A stretch of 64,000 nt of DNA, taken from CAVYYW01 sp963772845 (GTDB lineage Bacteria > Bacillota > Bacilli > Bacillales > Sporolactobacillaceae). How positions within the stretch are numbered: position 1 is the stretch's first letter; each line of letters begins with the position of its first letter. Positions 43,552 through 52,612 of this stretch are shown in pieces. Location: the NCBI GenBank assembly GCA_963772845.1, contig CAVYYW010000034.1, forward strand, positions 1-64,000, given 5' to 3'. Made by a program: the position numbers and the translations under genes. The notes under the pieces are model-generated. The model did not search any database and had not been told where the DNA came from. It saw only the letters and a list, made by a program, of their open reading frames with translations.

Positions 43552-44049
43552 ATGGACATGGATAAACTGAAAGAATGGTTTGAGGTAGCACAGCAGTTTC
43601 ATGGCAAAGATTTTTGGGATGACGTTTTCAATGACCAGATGAAAGCCTTTGACACAAAAATGAACGGCATTCCTTCCGCAACCCCAAGGAATCAGAGTAA
43701 AGAGGTTGAAAAGCCCCTATCTGAAAAAGAAAAAATGGAATACCCCTTAATAGATGTCATGAAAAATGATCATGAATTGATCATTGTGGCGGAAGTACCC
43801 GGTCTAAACAAAGAAGACCTGGATGTAACAATTGAAGACAGACATTTGACAATAAAATCGAGAAAGGCAGCACTTTTTCAAGAATACACGGTAATAAAAG
43901 CTGAAAGGAACATACAGTCATTTTCCAGAATGATCGGACTCCCTAATGGTATAGATATTAATCATGTGAGCTCCTACATAGATAGTGGGTTGCTAATCAT
44001 TCGGTTTCCGAGAACGCCTACCCGAAGCAAAAAGGTTGCAATTGATTAG
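43552..44049 (+). CDS. cotP: Hsp20/alpha-crystallin-like spore coat protein (CotP-like)
   Basis: A 165-residue protein. The alpha-crystallin domain spans about 65-160 (LIIVAEVPGLNKEDLDVTIE..LTIKSR; NGIDINHVSSYIDSGLLIIRFP). The N-terminal region begins with a WFEVAQQFHGKDFWDDVF helix, as in CotP/CotM. Placement beside two GerPA/PF-like genes supports a spore coat role over a general chaperone. AAGGAGG at 43537-43543. Its stop codon overlaps the convergent stop of the next gene. Confidence 0.75.
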   Translation: MDMDKLKEWFEVAQQFHGKDFWDDVFNDQMKAFDTKMNGIPSATPRNQSKEVEKPLSEKEKMEYPLIDVMKNDHELIIVAEVPGLNKEDLDVTIEDRHLTIKSRKAALFQEYTVIKAERNIQSFSRMIGLPNGIDINHVSSYIDSGLLIIRFPRTPTRSKKVAID

Positions 44050-44273
44050 TAGGGAGTGTGAATGTCTTGACTGTTGCTGTCAGATAAATCATTATCCTTG
44101 ATATTTGTAATTGGCCGAATGATCCGTACCTGATCTCCCAGTTGCCTGATTAAAACGTTTTCACTACTCGTAGAAAATCGTGTTTTTTTAACATTCAAGC
44201 CTACCGTAGCGGAAGCAGCCCCATCCAAGGTGTTGATTTTAAGTCCTGCAATATTAATTAATTTTTTACCCAT
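44046..44273 (-). CDS. Third GerPF-like spore protein
   Basis: A 75-residue GerPA/PF-type protein: INIAGLKINTLDGAASATVGL start, IIRPITNIKDNDLSDSNS end. AGGAGGAG lies before the ATG. It converges on the CotP-like gene with overlapping stops (44046-44049) and is divergent from the GerPC-like gene at 44383, with about 110 bases between their starts. Confidence 0.7.
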   Translation of the reverse strand: MGKKLINIAGLKINTLDGAASATVGLNVKKTRFSTSSENVLIRQLGDQVRIIRPITNIKDNDLSDSNSQDIHTPY

Positions 44274-44382
44274 TTACTCCTCCTGTTTGAAAGTTTATTA
44301 GTGATTCTTCTACAATGTATGTATCATTTTTTTGCTTAGACTTGAATTTGGCATACAGGCAGGGCTTCATAAGGGGGCAGCC

Positions 44383-44844
44383 ATGTTTAAAAGGTTTTTG
44401 AATGACAAAGCAAACCAAAAGATGTTTAAAAAGAAAATCCGTGACATGGAGCAGGAGATTGCTGTACTAAAAGCTGCTAAAGTGAATGAACATTTAATCG
44501 GGGAGATGATGAAGCTTCATAGTCTTTTCACAGAAAGTTTGAAGGAAAAAAATGTGGGAGATACAAATCCTCCGATTATCATTGAAAAACTTGAAATAGA
44601 GAGAGTGTATGTTGATAAATATGAAACCAATAATAATATAGGAGCAATCGGTATAAAAGAGCTTGGGGGACGGCTAAACATTGGGGCAAATTATGGACAA
44701 GATCCTATCACACAACAAGTCAAACAAGCGATTGAACGCCATCAAGAAGCAACTGAAAGGGACAGAAGGGAGATCAATATTAAACAGCGGACATCACAAG
44801 AGCAACCCGTTCAACCAAAAATTAATATAAAAAAGAAGCTGTGA
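44383..44844 (+). CDS. GerPC-like coiled-coil protein
   Basis: A 153-residue protein: an N-terminal coiled coil (about 8-60, KKIRDMEQEIAVLKAAKV), a middle beta region (IIIEKLEIERVYVDKYETNNNIGAIGIKELGGRLNIGANYG) and a charged tail. The middle NNIG.IGIK pattern is like the GerPC C-terminal region, and the local gerP-type genes support it. The start at 44383 follows AGGGGGC; the frame is open further upstream without a good site. GerPC-like is a moderate call. Confidence 0.6.
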   Translation: MFKRFLNDKANQKMFKKKIRDMEQEIAVLKAAKVNEHLIGEMMKLHSLFTESLKEKNVGDTNPPIIIEKLEIERVYVDKYETNNNIGAIGIKELGGRLNIGANYGQDPITQQVKQAIERHQEATERDRREINIKQRTSQEQPVQPKINIKKKL

Positions 44845-44849
44845 AAGTA

Positions 44850-45170
44850 AATGAATCCTTCCCATCTGGAGCTTATATCGCTCTCTTTCCTCGGACGAAC
44901 GCCCGGGTCCGAAACCCCGCGCTGCGAGCGATCTCACTTGGCTCGCTGATTCCGCAGGAACGAGCATCACAACTCGAGTGACTACGAGTTGCGACGAGGA
45001 ATCGCGCTTCGAAGCATTACTAGAAGACGCAGAAGCACATGGTCGCAGATTTTTTTCCATCAAAAAACTTTTCACCCGCTGAAATGTTGAGTATTTGAAT
45101 TTTCGAGGAGTCTCAGGTATTTCTAGCTTTCATTTATGCATGCGCATTTTCGAGGAGTCTCGGGCATGAC
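44850..45170. repeat. GC-rich repeat region
   Basis: 44890-45050 is a GC-rich block with an inverted repeat CAACTCG / CGAGTTG (44970-44991) and CGCAGGAACGAGCATCAC. 45095-45165 carries two TTTTCGAGGAGTCTC modules of the window's dispersed family (also at 13871 and 13919). No gene is supported. Confidence 0.65.
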
Positions 45171-45216
45171 ACAGAGCTTGCACAAAGATTCTCTCATTTG
45201 ATCGAGGGAAAGAAAC

Positions 45217-45254
45217 GAGACTTCTGCGGTTCACCGGCAGAAATCTCTTTTTTT
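45217..45254 (-). terminator. Terminator of the VOC-family gene
   Basis: GAGACTTCTGC.GG / CC.GCAGAAATCTC stem with a T-rich tail on the minus strand (TCTCGTTTCTTT) and T7 on the plus strand, so it can work both ways. Confidence 0.7.
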
Positions 45255-45255
45255 A

Positions 45256-45666
45256 TTATGCTTTCGTGTAATTCAGGTCCCAAATCACACCGAAGGGATC
45301 TTTCACTTTTGCATACTTGGCTCCCCAGAATGTGTCCTGAAGCTCCATTAAAACGGAGCCGCTTTTAGCTAGTTGATCATATATTCTTTGAATTTCTTCT
45401 TCATTATCCAGCTCAAGAGCTAAAGAGATGTTATTGCCGGGGCTGACCTCGTGTTCTAAAAAGCCATCAGAGGCCATGAGAAACAGGCCATCATTTTTAA
45501 ATTGAGCATGCATCACTCTGTCATCCATCTCAGGAGGGGTCGGATAATCGGCCTCGCCAAATGTTTGCAGCCCACTAATTTCACCGCCAAAAACTTCTTT
45601 ATAGTAGTTTAAAGCTTCTTTAGCATTGCCGCCAAAGGTAAGGTAGGGTGTTACTTGATTTTTCAT
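45256..45666 (-). CDS. VOC-family (PhnB-like) glyoxalase-fold protein
   Basis: A 136-residue protein of the PhnB/YjdN-type VOC group: YLTFGGNAKEALNYYKEVFGGE start, MHAQFKNDGLFLMASDG middle, and KVKDPFGVIWDLNY end. Members are dimers of unknown substrate; the fold does not give a reaction here. ATG 45666 with AAGGAGTG is chosen; an upstream in-frame ATG at 45723 has no site. Monocistronic. Confidence 0.85.
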   Translation of the reverse strand: MKNQVTPYLTFGGNAKEALNYYKEVFGGEISGLQTFGEADYPTPPEMDDRVMHAQFKNDGLFLMASDGFLEHEVSPGNNISLALELDNEEEIQRIYDQLAKSGSVLMELQDTFWGAKYAKVKDPFGVIWDLNYTKA

Positions 45667-45921
45667 GAAAACACTCCTTCGTTTGTTTGGGATAAATTCT
45701 GACAACTTTCTTTTAGTATACATGAATCACACAAATTAACAAGAACATTTGTTCTGTTTGTTCACTTGGGATAAATTCTGTGAAATAAGCAGTGGTCTAA
45801 TTATGAAATTCATCACAGCGTTGGAAAAATCCTCTTAAATGAGTCTAAATTAACTTGATAAAATGAAATGAAAGCCAGATAATAGGATGAAATACCACAC
45901 ATTTTAGAAGGGAGGACAACA

Positions 45922-47163
45922 ATCATTCACTCATTCGATGAACTATTCATTCAAATATTAATCCTGCTGGGTATTTCTATAACGGTGATCGCACTTGCTA
46001 AATTAATAAAACAGCCCTATTCCATTGCACTGGTTTTGATTGGACTCATTCTGGGCATCACGAACGTTCCCTTTTTAGAAGAAGCGGAAACATTTATTAC
46101 ACAGTCGCATATTTTCCAGGTGATCATTATTTCTTTGTTCCTGCCAATTCTGCTTGGGGATGCATCATTAAAATTGCCCTTTTCCGAGCTTAATAAACAC
46201 CGGAAGCCGGTAATTGCCCTTGCGTTTGGCGGCACCTTTCTATCATTTATTATTATAGGTTTCTCTTCCTACATAGTCCTGGGACTTCCGCTAATCGTAG
46301 CATTTACCTTTGCTTCTTTAATGAGTGCCACAGACCCTATAAGTGTCATTTCTATATTCAAATCTTTAGGTGTGTCCAAAAAACTCGTCACAATCATTGA
46401 AGGGGAATCCTTATTTAATGATGGCATTGCAGTAGTGCTGTTCCAAATTTCAACCGTACACTTACTGTCCTATATAGAAATGGGATGGGCTGGAGTAGGA
46501 AGCGGGCTGCTGCTTTTTGTTAAATTTGCTCTTGGGGGTATGATTTTAGGAGGGATCTTGGGCTATATTTTCTCTCAGATTATTCGTATCTATGACGATT
46601 ATCCGCTTGAAATTGCTTTCTCCATTTTATTGTTTTTTGGGGGCTATTTCTTAGCAGAGCACCTTGGTGTATCAGGCGTCATTACGGTGGTTGTCAGTGC
46701 AATTATTTTTGGCAACTACGGGGCGAGGGTTGGCATGTCTGAGACGACTAAAATGAATATTAGTTCTTTTTGGGATGTCATTACTCTAATTGCAAATTCA
46801 TTAATATTCTTGATGATCGGTCTTGAAATTAAAAATATCGATCTGACAGATAAAGTAGGTATCATAGTTCTTGCCATTATTATCGCTATTGCCGGGCGGA
46901 CGATTGCTTTATATACCAGTTTGCTTGCCGTTAAGAATTTCTCTTGGAAATATAAAATATTGCTGAACTGGGGAGGCTTGAAGGGTAGTCTTTCAATAGC
47001 ATTGGCGCTTAGCCTGCCCACATCTTTTGAAGGCAGGGATGACGTTCTGATTCTCACGTTTAGTGTGGTTCTGTTTTCACTGCTGATTCAAGGTCTTACA
47101 ATTAAGCCATTGATTAGAAAGTTGAATTTAAGAAAAGAGCGAACGGCCGAAACAGATTTATAA
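45922..47163 (+). CDS. Na+/H+ antiporter, CPA1/NhaP type, non-AUG start
   Basis: A roughly 413-residue membrane protein with about 12 helices. GDASLKLPFSELNKHRKPV, FASLMSATDPISVISIF and EGESLFNDG are CPA1 signatures with the ion-binding aspartates. It exchanges Na+ (or K+) for protons. The frame is open 5' of the first GTG (45985) and encodes a good first helix (HSFDELFIQILILLGISITV). GGGAGGA at 45910-45916 points to ATC at 45922 or ATT at 45925 as start; no ATG, GTG or TTG is present there. Confidence 0.85.
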   Translation: MIHSFDELFIQILILLGISITVIALAKLIKQPYSIALVLIGLILGITNVPFLEEAETFITQSHIFQVIIISLFLPILLGDASLKLPFSELNKHRKPVIALAFGGTFLSFIIIGFSSYIVLGLPLIVAFTFASLMSATDPISVISIFKSLGVSKKLVTIIEGESLFNDGIAVVLFQISTVHLLSYIEMGWAGVGSGLLLFVKFALGGMILGGILGYIFSQIIRIYDDYPLEIAFSILLFFGGYFLAEHLGVSGVITVVVSAIIFGNYGARVGMSETTKMNISSFWDVITLIANSLIFLMIGLEIKNIDLTDKVGIIVLAIIIAIAGRTIALYTSLLAVKNFSWKYKILLNWGGLKGSLSIALALSLPTSFEGRDDVLILTFSVVLFSLLIQGLTIKPLIRKLNLRKERTAETDL

Positions 47164-47332
47164 TGTATCGGCCGTTCTTTTTAATCATTTACAAACTATA
47201 GAACTTAAACTTCATAATTACATGAATGTGCCGTTTATTTTCAACATTATCCCAATTTTAAGGAAAATCATGTTACAATTGTTTAAATATTTAATTTAAA
47301 GTAAGATGGTTAATTTTAATAGGAGGGATGAT

Positions 47333-47806
47333 GTGAGAAGGGGGCAATCACTCTTGTCAATAATGCTGATTGCGGCATTATTTATGACAGTAGCCTGTTC
47401 AAATACACAGCAGGCAGCCTATACACCAAAGAAAGCAGAAATGCATGGGGATGTGGTGGCATATGAAGGAAGTGACAGTGACAGTGACCAGGTCAGTAAT
47501 CTGCCGAAACTGCTGAAATTTGTTGCACATGTTAAAGACGGGAAAACGGATAATGTGCAGCTTTCCATATTCAATAAAGGGAACAATGTTACCATCAACC
47601 AGTTAAACTACAATGGTAAAGATATCAAGTTTACGATTAATCCTCTTGACAGCGGCAAAGTAAAAAGAAGGACCTGTAAAGGGATTACAGCTGAAGATGC
47701 GGGATTTTTCACTTTAAGCGGATGCAGCGGAGGGACAGGCTCGGTTACCATACTGGGTGTTTCAGCCTATACCTACAAAAAAGCGATGCTTCAAGTTGAA
47801 AATTGA
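47333..47806 (+). CDS. Uncharacterised lipoprotein
   Basis: A 157-residue exported lipoprotein. Basic start, hydrophobic stretch and lipobox MTVAC with Cys22, followed by SNTQQAA. The mature part holds a YEGSDSDSDQ acidic stretch, a beta-rich domain and the pair CKGITAEDAGFFTLSGC whose cysteines could form a disulfide. GTG at 47333 lies behind AGGAGG; an in-frame ATG at 47306 lies ahead of it. I do not recognise the family. Confidence 0.75.
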   Translation: MRRGQSLLSIMLIAALFMTVACSNTQQAAYTPKKAEMHGDVVAYEGSDSDSDQVSNLPKLLKFVAHVKDGKTDNVQLSIFNKGNNVTINQLNYNGKDIKFTINPLDSGKVKRRTCKGITAEDAGFFTLSGCSGGTGSVTILGVSAYTYKKAMLQVEN

Positions 47807-47815
47807 ATGTTTAAT

Positions 47816-47844
47816 AAACCTCTGGTAGCTGCGGAGGTTTTTTA
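47816..47844 (+). terminator. Intrinsic terminator of the lipoprotein gene
   Basis: AAACCTC / GGAGGTTT around a 10-base loop, with a T-rich tail. Confidence 0.7.
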
Positions 47845-47863
47845 TTCGTTATAATAATTTATC

Positions 47864-47892
47864 TTGATTCGGTTTCTTTAGTATGGTAATCT
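47864..47892 (+). promoter_or_regulatory. Promoter of helD
   Basis: TTGATT at 47864-47869, 17-base spacer, TAATCT at 47887-47892; the RBS follows about 35 bases later. Confidence 0.5.
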
Positions 47893-47942
47893 AAAAAGCC
47901 GTCCTGAATTGGGCGAAAATTCTCAAAAGGAGGTAACTGAAC

Positions 47943-50075
47943 TTGAAAAAGTCTCAAAGTGCCTATCAATTGGAGCTGCAGCAGCTCGATAAAAATGCTG
48001 CCGAGATTAAACGCCAACTGGATACTCTTGAGGACCTGCCGCGCTATGTCGGTGAAGATCTTACTGAACAGGCGCTGGAAGACGTGAGGGAGCGAACGAG
48101 AAAGAACCTTAGAATGGCTGAGGAGGAACCTTACTTTGGCCGGATGGATTTTAAGGAAGACGAAACAAGTTCTTTCATCCCTCTCTATATCGGAAAAGCA
48201 GGCGTTGCTGATGAACAGTCAGCTGAACCGCTTATTATTGATTGGCGTGCTCCTGTTTCCAGCATGTTTTATTCATTTTCAGGAGGAGAAGAAACCGCTG
48301 CTTACCGGTCACCCGAGGGGCTGATCGAGGGAGAAATTCAACTTAAACGGAATATTGCGATTCGGAGTAAAAAGCTTCAGAGAGTTGTTGATACATATGT
48401 AAAAGGCAGCGATAACCTTTCCGCGTCAGATGAATTTCTCATTTATCGTTTAGGAGAAAACAAAGATAATCGGCTGAGAGATATTGTTTCAACGATTCAA
48501 TCCGAACAAAATGATATTATCAGAACAGAAAAGAATACACCTCTGATTATTCAAGGAGTGGCAGGCAGCGGGAAAACCACGGTTGCCTTGCATCGTCTCG
48601 CTTACCTTATTTATGAATACCGTGAGCACTTGCTTCCTGAGAAAATGATTATATTTGCTCCCAATGCGATGTTTTTAGATTATATTTCAAATGTTTTGCC
48701 AGAGCTTGGAGTGGGAGGTATTCAGCAGACGACTTTTAATGAGTGGGCACTCGACCTTTTAGACCATGAGGTCAAACTCAAGGATCCCGCTGATAAGCTG
48801 CTTCACTGGTTTGGTTTGAATCAGAAGCGAGATTTTTCAAGCGACATGAGTCCTGATAAATTAAAAGGATCAATTCAGTTTAAACAGCTGCTTCATACGT
48901 GCTTAGTAAACTATGAGGCGTTTGCTGTTCCTGATAAAGATTTTGAAGCCTCGGAAGGCAGCGTACTGCCCGTTTCCAAGATTAGAGAATGGTTTACTGA
49001 GCAACAGAACACTCCGCTTGCCAAACGAAGAGATCGCATTATGAACCGTATGAAAAACTGGATTGCATCCGAAGTGAAGAAGACGCCCGAACAACATTTG
49101 CAAAAAGAAATAAAGAAAAAAGCCAGCCAGCGCTTGAGGGCTTATTTTAAATCATGGCCGAAGCACTCGCCGCTTTCTTTCTATCAAACCCTTTTTAATC
49201 CCTCAAAACGTCCTGATTATCTCACAGTGGCATTTGAACAATACTTGCCAAACGAACTGATTAAGCAAACGATGCAAAGCTGTAAACAGAAAACGGTCGG
49301 ACAGGAAGACCTCGCGGCACTAGTTTATATTCATCAATTTTTAAACGGGATGGAGAGAAAAGATGAATTTCATCATAGTGTGATCGATGAAGCTCAGGAT
49401 TTTTCTCCTTTTCAGATTGACGTGCTGAAGCAGAGGACAAATGGCAGCTCTTTTACCATCCTTGGTGACCTGAATCAAGGGATTTACGATTATCAAGGGA
49501 TTCAAAATTGGGAAGAAATTAAAGCTATTTTCAATGGAGGAGCCGGATACTTCGAGCTGAATAAAAGCTATCGTTCGACAATGGAGATCATTCACTTTGC
49601 AAATAGCGTTCTGGCAGCTGGAACGAAACCTGTAAATATGGCTGAACCAATATTTCGGAGTGGCAATAAAGTTAAGACAATAAAAGTATCAGAGGATAAG
49701 CGTCTGGAAACGTTGATCAATAATATCCAGAGTCTCCAAGGTGGAGAAATTAACAGTATTGCGTTAGTTTGCCGGACAGATGCCGAGTCTATTGAACTCC
49801 ATGAAAATTTAATTGAAAGAGGGATTTCCGCCAATCTGATTCATTCTGGTCAAAGAGAATACGGCGGGGGGATTTCAGTACTTCCTGTCTATTTGACAAA
49901 GGGACTGGAATTCGATGCCGTTCTGATAGTAGATGCAGACGCTGACCGCTACACACTTACTGAACGTGATGCCAAACTTCTGTATGTTGGTTGCACGCGT
50001 GCCCTTCATGACTTGAGAATCTTTTATTCTGGAGAAGCATCCTTGTTGCTGGCACATGCCGTAAAAGCCGTATAA
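47943..50075 (+). CDS. helD: RNA polymerase recycling ATPase HelD
   Basis: A 710-residue UvrD/Rep-like SF1 ATPase. An N-terminal coiled arm (ELQQLDKNAAEIKRQLDTLE) is followed by GVAGSGKTT (Walker A, near residue 205), VIDEAQDFS (Walker B) and a C-terminal helicase motif region (TKGLEFDAVLIVDAD). HelD removes stalled RNA polymerase from DNA using ATP. TTG start with AAAGGAGGT upstream. Slightly shorter than the B. subtilis protein. Confidence 0.93.
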   Translation: MKKSQSAYQLELQQLDKNAAEIKRQLDTLEDLPRYVGEDLTEQALEDVRERTRKNLRMAEEEPYFGRMDFKEDETSSFIPLYIGKAGVADEQSAEPLIIDWRAPVSSMFYSFSGGEETAAYRSPEGLIEGEIQLKRNIAIRSKKLQRVVDTYVKGSDNLSASDEFLIYRLGENKDNRLRDIVSTIQSEQNDIIRTEKNTPLIIQGVAGSGKTTVALHRLAYLIYEYREHLLPEKMIIFAPNAMFLDYISNVLPELGVGGIQQTTFNEWALDLLDHEVKLKDPADKLLHWFGLNQKRDFSSDMSPDKLKGSIQFKQLLHTCLVNYEAFAVPDKDFEASEGSVLPVSKIREWFTEQQNTPLAKRRDRIMNRMKNWIASEVKKTPEQHLQKEIKKKASQRLRAYFKSWPKHSPLSFYQTLFNPSKRPDYLTVAFEQYLPNELIKQTMQSCKQKTVGQEDLAALVYIHQFLNGMERKDEFHHSVIDEAQDFSPFQIDVLKQRTNGSSFTILGDLNQGIYDYQGIQNWEEIKAIFNGGAGYFELNKSYRSTMEIIHFANSVLAAGTKPVNMAEPIFRSGNKVKTIKVSEDKRLETLINNIQSLQGGEINSIALVCRTDAESIELHENLIERGISANLIHSGQREYGGGISVLPVYLTKGLEFDAVLIVDADADRYTLTERDAKLLYVGCTRALHDLRIFYSGEASLLLAHAVKAV

Positions 50076-50213
50076 AGGAACAAGTGAAATAAGAAAAGGG
50101 GAGACTGCCCTTCCTAGATAATGAGACTTTAATAGAGATGAGCAACGAATTCGCCTTGGCTCTCTTAATGTGGGAAAATGATCATGATAAAGTTTCTGAA
50201 GGGGATGAAGAAT

Positions 50214-50504
50214 GTGATCATTATTCATGCAGAAATAAAAGTGAAACCCGATGTGAGGAAGGAATTTTTAAACCAGGCAGCTCAGCTTGTTGAGGCCTCG
50301 CAGTCAGAACCGGGTAATATCAGCTACCGGTTGATGGAGGAAGCGAGCGCTCCTAATACCTTTATGATGATTGAAGCGTGGAAAGATGAGGAAGCGGTTA
50401 GAGCTCACAACCAGGCTGAACATTTTAAGGCTTTTGGAAATGCAGCAGCTGAAATGCTTGAAGCGCCTCTAAATGTAAAAAGATATTCAGCAGAACAGCT
50501 TTAA
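50214..50504 (+). CDS. Antibiotic biosynthesis monooxygenase-domain protein (YgiN-like)
   Basis: A 96-residue ferredoxin-like ABM-domain protein: HAEIKVKPDVRKEFL start, EPGNISYRLMEEASAPNTFMMIEAWKDEEAV core, HF..F end. Small members are putative quinol monooxygenases or act on reactive carbonyl compounds. GTG 50214 is chosen by the GAAGGGG site; an in-frame ATG lies at 50205. Its own terminator follows. Confidence 0.85.
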   Translation: MIIIHAEIKVKPDVRKEFLNQAAQLVEASQSEPGNISYRLMEEASAPNTFMMIEAWKDEEAVRAHNQAEHFKAFGNAAAEMLEAPLNVKRYSAEQL

Positions 50505-50529
50505 GATGGTTATTTAAAAACGCTTATTG

Positions 50530-50569
50530 TACGAAGAGATTCAGATCAGGATCTTTTCGTATTTTTTTT
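50530..50569 (+). terminator. Intrinsic terminator
   Basis: TACGAAGAGAT / ATCTTTTCGTA with a 10-base loop and T8. Confidence 0.85.
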
Positions 50570-50646
50570 GTCCAAGAAAACAAACTTGATTCCAGGTGTA
50601 TCATACCACCTGCTAAAAAGGGTATAATGGTACAGAGGTGAATGTA

Positions 50647-51960
50647 TTGAGTAATTTTAAAGCACTTGGAATACAAAAGGAACGCGTACAAAAGCTTAAA
50701 GAAAAAGGCATAATCGAACCCACGCCAATTCAGGTGGAAACGATTCCGGTAATGTTAAAGGGAGACGATGTGATTGCGCAGGCAAAAACGGGAACAGGGA
50801 AAACGTTTGCTTTTTTACTGCCAATCCTTGAAAAAATAGAGCCGCAAAAGGACCTTGTTCAAGCAATGATCGTGACACCGACAAGAGAATTAGCTTTACA
50901 GGTGACGAATGAATTGAAAAGTCTCCTTTCTGCAGAGTCCAACGAAATAAACGCCCTCGCTATTTACGGAGGTCAAGATGTGGACAAACAGATTAAACGG
51001 TTAAAAAATCAGAAAATCCATATTGTGATCGGTACACCTGGCCGTTTACTTGATCATATGCATAGGCGAACGATTAATTTATCAAAGGTTTCCATGCTTG
51101 TTCTTGATGAGGCAGACCAAATGCTTCACAGCGGTTTTATTAAGGAAGTAGAAGAGATTATGGTGGCAACTTCCGATAAAAAACAAATCGCACTCTTTTC
51201 TGCAACGATTTCTGCCGAAGTTCGGAACCTTGCTAATCGTTATATGCGTAAAGTCCGTAATCTTCATGTCCGTGATAATGAGAAAATGGTTAAGGAGATT
51301 CATCACAAGGTTATTGAAACAACGGAGCGGACAAAGCTGGATGAACTGTGCAAGTCAATTGATCAGGCGAACCCATTTTTAGCTATAATATTTTGTCGCA
51401 CCAAACAGCGTGTAAACAAACTGTACACAGAGCTGCGTGAAAAAAATTACAATGTGGATGCGCTTCATGGTGATTTATCTCAAGCCAAGCGTGAAACGGT
51501 TATGAAACGATTCCGGACGGCAAAAACGCAGCTGTTGATTGCGACAGATATTGCGGCAAGAGGAATTGATGTAGAAGGCATCACACATATATTCAATTAT
51601 GATATCCCAGAAGATGTTGAAAGCTATATTCACCGGATTGGCAGAACTGGCAGAGCTGGGGAAGAAGGTATTGCAGTTACGTTTGCTAACCCGAAAGATC
51701 GGACGTTGCTGAATATGATTGAAAAAGGGATCGAGAGAAGCATAGATCGCGAAGAAGGTCACGGGGTGACAAAAGAACAAAGCAAGGCACCTGCCAAAAG
51801 AACGGCTTCCAAAAAAAGATCGCCAAATACAGATGCGAAGAAAAAACGTGAAGAAAATATTGAAAGAAGTAAAAATAGACAAAACCGGACGAACACTTCC
51901 GGGGATCGAAGACAACGTGCTTCATCGTCAAAAAAAAGCGGCGGCAGAAGAACAAGATAA
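50647..51960 (+). CDS. DEAD-box RNA helicase
   Basis: A 437-residue ATP-dependent RNA helicase. The motifs are in order: PTPIQ, AQAKTGTGKT, PTRELALQ, LDEADQM, SAT, FCRTK, TDIAARGIDVEG and HRIGRTGRAG. The C-terminal 90 residues are basic and Ser/Lys/Arg-rich, as in CshA/CshB-type proteins that bind rRNA and mRNA. It helps in ribosome assembly or RNA decay. TTG at 50647 follows AGAGGTG; an in-frame GTG at 50638 lies in that site. Confidence 0.93.
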   Translation: MSNFKALGIQKERVQKLKEKGIIEPTPIQVETIPVMLKGDDVIAQAKTGTGKTFAFLLPILEKIEPQKDLVQAMIVTPTRELALQVTNELKSLLSAESNEINALAIYGGQDVDKQIKRLKNQKIHIVIGTPGRLLDHMHRRTINLSKVSMLVLDEADQMLHSGFIKEVEEIMVATSDKKQIALFSATISAEVRNLANRYMRKVRNLHVRDNEKMVKEIHHKVIETTERTKLDELCKSIDQANPFLAIIFCRTKQRVNKLYTELREKNYNVDALHGDLSQAKRETVMKRFRTAKTQLLIATDIAARGIDVEGITHIFNYDIPEDVESYIHRIGRTGRAGEEGIAVTFANPKDRTLLNMIEKGIERSIDREEGHGVTKEQSKAPAKRTASKKRSPNTDAKKKREENIERSKNRQNRTNTSGDRRQRASSSKKSGGRRTR

Positions 51961-52009
51961 TCTAAGAAATAATTACTTCATTTTTGAAAAATTAATAGTT
52001 GTCAAATAA

Positions 52010-52045
52010 AAGAGACCGTCTTCCACCAGGAAAACGGTCTCTTTC
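52010..52045 (+). terminator. Intrinsic terminator of the DEAD-box gene
   Basis: AGAGACCGT / ACGGTCTCT with a 15-base loop and a T-rich tail. Confidence 0.85.
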
Positions 52046-52142
52046 TTTGAAAACGATGCTTTAAGCGCGTAATGCGAGTCGCTGTTTTTTTACATAATGA
52101 TTTAGATGATTGAATAAAACGGTTTACTAGAACATTTTTGAA

Positions 52143-52340
52143 TCATACACCTGAGCGGCGGTGCATATTCGCCCGTTTGTTCGTCTGCTGGTTTTTTAAT
52201 TGCTTGGTTGAAGGGCTCCCTTTTAAAGAGGACCGTGAATTTAATGTCTGATTTTTGGAAGCCAGTTTCTGTTTAATAGCTTCTTGCAGGTTGATTTTTT
52301 TCGGCTCAGAAGCGGGTTGATGTGTATCATTTTTGTTCAT
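52143..52340 (-). CDS. Small basic protein of unknown function
   Basis: A 65-residue, hydrophilic, Lys/Gln/Ser-rich protein (KKINLQEAIKQKLASKNQ), no membrane segment, ending RRSGV. GAGGGAG lies about 13 bases before the ATG. It is divergent from the amino acid transporter operon. I recognise no family; it is probably real by its ribosome binding site and lack of competing frames. Confidence 0.55.
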   Translation of the reverse strand: MNKNDTHQPASEPKKINLQEAIKQKLASKNQTLNSRSSLKGSPSTKQLKNQQTNKRANMHRRSGV

Positions 52341-52466
52341 ATTAAGTAAACTCCCTCAACATATTATATAATCATTATAATCCATTCAATGGATATTAGA
52401 TAGTTCTTTGTAATCCTCTGTTTGTTCGATATTGAGGGAATTTTCGCAGGAATTACACAATTAAGC

Positions 52467-52494
52467 TTGAAAATTGTCATAAAAATGTTACAAT
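52467..52494 (+). promoter_or_regulatory. Promoter of the amino acid ABC operon
   Basis: TTGAAA at 52467-52472, 16-base spacer, TACAAT at 52489-52494. The spacer to -10 region contains TGTCATAAAAATGTTACA, one base longer than a TnrA/GlnR box. Confidence 0.5.
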
Positions 52495-52547
52495 ATTGAC
52501 ATAAGTATGTTGTTGACACGAAAGAACTAAATAATTGATAGCATCAT

Positions 52548-52612
52548 ACGCCGCCAGCTGAACCTTCAGCCGGCGTGTATTATAAAAAGCGTATTATTAC
52601 GCTTTTTATTAT
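52548..52612 (+). promoter_or_regulatory. Double-hairpin leader of the amino acid ABC operon
   Basis: Hairpin 1 (52548-52577) pairs ACGCCG.C.AGCTGAA with TTCAGC.CGGCGT. Hairpin 2 (52584-52607) pairs AAAAAGCGTA with TACGCTTTTT and ends in a T-rich tract, so it looks like a terminator inside the 5' leader, about 20 bases ahead of the glnH RBS. This suggests attenuation or transcript protection; no known riboswitch class fits. Confidence 0.55.
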
